Source: Saprospiraceae bacterium
Lineage (GTDB): Bacteria; Bacteroidota; Bacteroidia; Chitinophagales; Saprospiraceae
NCBI GenBank assembly: GCA_029262975.1
Contig: JAJCYJ010000867.1
Coordinates: 1 to 9,399, forward strand
Reading direction: 5' to 3'
Length of the DNA: 9,399 nucleotides
This document shows positions 6,542-9,399 of this stretch, piece after piece (the stretch's first letter is position 1; every line of letters begins with the position of its first letter). The notes beneath the pieces are model-generated. The model was given only the letters and a program-made list of their open reading frames with translations, did not search any database and was not told the origin of the DNA. Position numbers and translations under genes: made by a program.

Positions 6542-7918
6542 ATGAGAAATCTTAAAATTATAGTCTCTTTAATAATGATGATTTTTTCCTTCAATACAGT
6601 ACATTCTCAGAGTAATCATCTTGATGTAGAAGGGAATGTAAAAATCAGGGGGAATATCGATATTCATCAAATCAATGATAATACCTCTTTATTTATCGGT
6701 ACTCTAGCTGGATTAAATTATGATTCGATTGCTAACGGCAATAATACATTTATTGGTTCCCGTTCGGGGCAATTGAATGTTAGTGCGACCGATAATACTT
6801 TTATCGGCTATAAGGCCGGAAGAAATACCACTGAAGGTGGGGACAACACATTTGTAGGTTCGCTATCCGGTGCGTTTAATGATTCCGGAATTTTAAACGT
6901 TTTGATCGGTTCTAGAGCAGGTCACAACAATATAGGCGGATCTAGTAATAGCTTTCTTGGAGATTCAGCAGGATTTAATAATAAAAATGGCAGCTTTAAT
7001 TCATTTTTTGGTGATGAGGCAGGTAGTGTCGCATTGTTTGGTAATTATAATACTTTCATAGGAGCTTCGAGTGGTCCTGTTTCACATTATGATACATTGG
7101 AAAGCGCCATTGCTTTAGGTTACAACGCTAAGGCAAATTGTAGTAACTGTGCCATAATTGGAGGAGTAGAAGAAGATGCCGTTCATGTAGGTATCGGTGT
7201 TGATAGCCCTACTATAGCATTGATGATGTTGGAGCGGGACGCCATGAATCCCGTTGGTATCACCCAAAACCAACTCGGCGGAGGTAGTAGCATGGAGTTA
7301 ACAACACAAGATTCTAATGGATTACAAGCTACCCGATTATTATTAAAAGGCAATACTGCTAATAACGACGTAGAATTTTATCGTGGTGATCGCGGTTCAG
7401 AAATACTTACAATGCACATCGAAGGAAATAACGGAAACATCGGTATAGACATCCTGTCGCCGACTGAAAAGTTGGATGTCAATGGAAACGCGCGGATCAG
7501 ATCTGTAGGTTCTGGTATATTCAATAGTAGCCTTAATATTACCCCTAATGGAACACTTACGACATCAACTTCTGACCGTCGGTTAAAAGAAAATATTTCT
7601 GATTTAGAAAATTCACTGAATAAAGTACTGGCGTTACGAGGAGTCTCCTATCAATGGAAAAGAGATGAGCAAAAAGAAAAAAGGATCGGACTTATAGCAC
7701 AGGAAGTTAATGAAGTTGTTCCTGAATTAGTTTTTACCAATCAAAGTGATGGATATATGGGCGTACGCTATCAAGAAGTGGTCGCCCTATTGATCGAAGC
7801 AATTAAAACACATCATTTTGAAATCTCAACTTTGAAAACAAAAGTAGCTTCCCTTTTAGAATACAATACGACACAAAAACATTATACGAATTCTGAATCA
7901 TTAAACCCGGAAAGATGA
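6542..7918 (+). CDS. Secreted beta-roll fibre protein with Peptidase_S74 chaperone
   Basis: 458-aa exported protein. Signal peptide 1-22 (likely cleavage after VHS). LDVEGNVKIRGNI (27-39) is the adhesin-style lead-in. Residues 49-178 carry eight NTFIGxxAG-type repeats, seven of them exactly 17 residues apart. A middle region (215-335) with GIGVDSP and LDVNGNARI leads to the S74 chaperone: SDRRLK (344-349, Ser344/Lys349 dyad retained), IGLIAQEV (382-389), YMGVRYQEVVALLIEAI (405-421) and a short helical tail. Phage tailspikes with this domain trimerise and release the chaperone by self-cleavage at the Ser; the same is predicted here. It sits 70 bases after the HTH/beta-roll gene, with no ribosome site visible in the AT-rich leader. 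Probably a cell-surface fibre or adhesin; a phage origin is not supported, since no phage genes are around. Confidence 0.9.
   Translation: MRNLKIIVSLIMMIFSFNTVHSQSNHLDVEGNVKIRGNIDIHQINDNTSLFIGTLAGLNYDSIANGNNTFIGSRSGQLNVSATDNTFIGYKAGRNTTEGGDNTFVGSLSGAFNDSGILNVLIGSRAGHNNIGGSSNSFLGDSAGFNNKNGSFNSFFGDEAGSVALFGNYNTFIGASSGPVSHYDTLESAIALGYNAKANCSNCAIIGGVEEDAVHVGIGVDSPTIALMMLERDAMNPVGITQNQLGGGSSMELTTQDSNGLQATRLLLKGNTANNDVEFYRGDRGSEILTMHIEGNNGNIGIDILSPTEKLDVNGNARIRSVGSGIFNSSLNITPNGTLTTSTSDRRLKENISDLENSLNKVLALRGVSYQWKRDEQKEKRIGLIAQEVNEVVPELVFTNQSDGYMGVRYQEVVALLIEAIKTHHFEISTLKTKVASLLEYNTTQKHYTNSESLNPER
6686..7075 (+). repeat. 17-residue NTFIGxxAG repeat array
   Basis: Eight units, at protein residues 49, 68, 85, 102, 119, 136, 153 and 170, with consensus N-[TS]-F-[IVL]-G-x-x-[AS]-G. 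The first spacing is 19 residues and the rest are 17 (51 bases). The period differs from the 14-residue array of the preceding gene, so the two fibres were not derived from one another by simple duplication of the stalk. Confidence 0.85.
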
Positions 7919-8118
7919 ATTCGAAAATCAGAAAAACACCAAATAAAAAGACCCTAAGTTCTGAAAAGACGCCCCTGATTCTTGTGTATCGCAAGGACGC
8001 AACCTATGTTGAAACTGAAATGGAGATGGCAAAAAGATTACAATCGGATCTTGGGGAATTAGAAAAATTTATCGATTTATCAATAAAAAAGAGTACCGGT
8101 GAATGTCCAAATGAATAA
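7915..8118 (+). CDS. Small hypothetical protein, ATGA-overlapping the fibre gene
   Basis: 67-aa ORF whose start overlaps the stop of the preceding gene as ATGA, the arrangement typical of translational coupling. The sequence is lysine- and glutamate-rich (PNKKTLSSEKTP; MEMAKRLQSDLGELEKFI), has no signal peptide or membrane segment, and ends in an amphipathic helix-like stretch (about residues 35-59). I recognise no family. GGAAAG directly before the ATG is too close for a good ribosome site, which fits re-initiation by ribosomes ending the upstream gene. The opposite strand has an overlapping open frame of similar length, so coding status is not certain. Confidence 0.55.
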   Translation: MNSKIRKTPNKKTLSSEKTPLILVYRKDATYVETEMEMAKRLQSDLGELEKFIDLSIKKSTGECPNE

Positions 8119-8132
8119 TTGAATACCCAAAT

Positions 8133-8146
8133 AGTCCAAAAGGACT
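8133..8146 (+). terminator. Weak hairpin after the small ORF
   Basis: AGTCC (8133-8137) pairs with GGACT (8142-8146) around AAAA, followed by a partly T-rich stretch (8147-8156). It is short and lacks a clean U-tract, so it may only attenuate transcription or be coincidental. It lies 15 bases past the stop of the 7915 gene and before the TPR gene. Confidence 0.3.
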
Positions 8147-8277
8147 TACTATTCTTAAACAACTTTCGTATTTTAGTCAAAACAGAAGCCACGTGAGAAC
8201 ATGATCTAATACTGAAAAGTGTGTGCCACTATTATCACAAATTATTGGCACCCATTTCAAGTCAAATGATATCAATT

Positions 8278-9399
8278 ATGAAATCAAAAGGACTTATATA
8301 TTTATTAATAAAATTGTGTGTCATCTTGCCTAACCTGGCAGATGCACAAATTGACCAATTAGATAGCCTCGAACAATTATTAGATCAGGATATCTCTGAT
8401 AGTTTAAAATTTAAAATCTATGGTCAGGTCATATGGCCAAAGACTCGAAATGACATTGAAGAAGCGCTCAGACTTACCGATAGCCTTTGGGAATTATCTG
8501 TAGCAGTTGACCATGAGAAGGGTAGGCTTTCTTCTTATTATTATTACGGAACAGCATACAAAAACCAGGGAAAGAATCCCCAAAGTCTGAATTTCTTCAA
8601 AAAATACTATGAGCATTTTTTGGAAAATAAAGATACGGTACAATTGACCAATGTGCTATACCAACTGGCAGTTGTATGCGAGAATATGGGAGATTATGCA
8701 CAAAGCATGAATTATTACACTCAATGCATTGAATTTGATCGACTGCTTGGAAGACAAAACAGTCTGGCGACTACCATAAGTGCTCGTGCATCATTATTCA
8801 AATTGATAAACCAGCATAATAGAGCTATAGAGGATCAAAAGGAAGCATTACAGATATATAGATCAACAGATAACAAGGAGGGAATTTCCACGTGTCTTCT
8901 TAATATTGGAAATATATTAAGTGAACAAGAAAATTATGATGAAGCATTGCTCCATTATGATAGTGCTGAGATGATTGCCGATAGTATCGACTATGAATAT
9001 ACAATAGGCTTTATCCATGAAAACAGAGGAAATGCCCTGACTCGATTGGGTCAACTTGATAAAGCATTAAGTGAATTTGAACAATCATTACAAATCCGAA
9101 AAGAATTAGGGCACATGAAAGAGGTTGTGATAACTGAAAATAAAATTGCCAATCATTACTATCTGAAAGGTCGACCATCGTTAGCTATCCGATCTGCTGA
9201 ATCTGCTCTTCAAAAAGGAAGATCTGAACTATTGCTCCCGGAAATAGAAGAGTCATTAAAAATCCTGGCTGATAGTTATAAGAGTATCGGAGAATATCAA
9301 AGAGCACTTGAGCATTATGAAGCTTTTAGCGCTGTAAAAGATAGTTTATTAGATCAGAATATTACGAAACAACTCGCCGAGATGGACGCCAGGTTTGAA
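8278..9399 (+). CDS. Exported TPR-repeat protein, 3' end beyond window
   Basis: Open from the ATG at 8278 to the last base (374 codons, no stop), so truncated on the right. The N-terminus MKSKGLIYLLIKLCVILPNLADAQ is a signal peptide (cleavage near ADA-Q). From about residue 45 the protein is built of TPR-like helical repeats, e.g. YQLAVVCENMGDYAQSMNYY (128-147), LNIGNILSEQENYDEALLHY (208-227), ENRGNALTRLGQLDKALSEF (248-267) and LADSYKSIGEYQRALEHYEA (330-349). The final part, KDSLLDQNITKQLAEMDARF (354-373), is the linker that in many Bacteroidota proteins leads to a transmembrane helix and then a LuxR-type HTH or histidine kinase. I expect such an output domain past the window end, but it is not visible here. 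Likely a periplasmic sensor. Confidence 0.88.
   Translation, partial: MKSKGLIYLLIKLCVILPNLADAQIDQLDSLEQLLDQDISDSLKFKIYGQVIWPKTRNDIEEALRLTDSLWELSVAVDHEKGRLSSYYYYGTAYKNQGKNPQSLNFFKKYYEHFLENKDTVQLTNVLYQLAVVCENMGDYAQSMNYYTQCIEFDRLLGRQNSLATTISARASLFKLINQHNRAIEDQKEALQIYRSTDNKEGISTCLLNIGNILSEQENYDEALLHYDSAEMIADSIDYEYTIGFIHENRGNALTRLGQLDKALSEFEQSLQIRKELGHMKEVVITENKIANHYYLKGRPSLAIRSAESALQKGRSELLLPEIEESLKILADSYKSIGEYQRALEHYEAFSAVKDSLLDQNITKQLAEMDARFE

Noticed and set aside
6542..7918. Phage tail fibre / prophage interpretation of the S74 proteins
   Set aside because: The S74 domain is shared with phage tailspikes, but both proteins have bacterial export signals or membrane segments and no phage structural, lysis or integrase genes are in the window.
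8004..8192. Minus-strand frame opposite the small ORF
   Set aside because: The plus-strand ORF has the ATGA overlap with its neighbour; the minus frame has no such context and a low-complexity Ser/Phe/Asn-rich composition typical of antisense AT-rich DNA.

Overview
The window looks like chromosomal DNA of a Bacteroidota bacterium, most likely a Saprospirales-like marine or sediment member. The evidence is AT-rich DNA, weak or absent Shine-Dalgarno sequences, a Tat-exported Gfo/Idh/MocA oxidoreductase starting MKRRDFIK, a LuxR-type HTH of the style common in this phylum, secreted beta-roll proteins ending in an endosialidase-type chaperone (Peptidase_S74), and a signal-peptide TPR protein. The lineage is inferred from protein style; no rRNA or marker gene is present.

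Layout: 1-575 is non-coding and holds several stem-loops. 576-1904 (+) is an intact exported oxidoreductase. 1905-2796 has no intact gene; it holds a decayed piece of a beta-roll gene (2114-2302), a GC-rich structured repeat-like element (about 2345-2560) and a terminator serving the opposite strand. 2797-3510 (-) encodes a secreted protein with a C-terminal VPTLGEWG sorting signal, and paired dyads lie just upstream of it. 3890-4096 is a dead copy of the last 69 codons of the oxidoreductase. 4243-6471 (+) encodes an HTH domain fused through a membrane segment to a Trp-rich 14-residue-repeat beta-roll and an S74 chaperone. 6542-7918 (+) is a second S74 beta-roll protein with 17-residue repeats. 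7915-8118 (+) is a small ORF overlapping it by ATGA. 8278-9399 (+) is a TPR protein cut by the window end.

Two points stand out. First, the two remnants are complementary: oxidoreductase (intact) + beta-roll gene (dead) is followed by oxidoreductase (dead) + HTH/beta-roll gene (intact). This is the pattern expected if an [oxidoreductase - beta-roll] unit was duplicated in tandem and each copy lost a different gene. Second, the 4243-6471 gene joins a DNA-binding HTH to an extracellular fibre with a self-cleaving chaperone, all in one reading frame. That suggests either a membrane-anchored transcription factor, loosely parallel to eukaryotic MYRF, or a recent fusion of a small regulator gene to the surface-protein gene behind it.

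The last three complete or partial genes (fibre, small ORF, TPR protein) follow on one strand after the HTH-fibre gene and may form a surface/sensing cluster. The functional link is inference.
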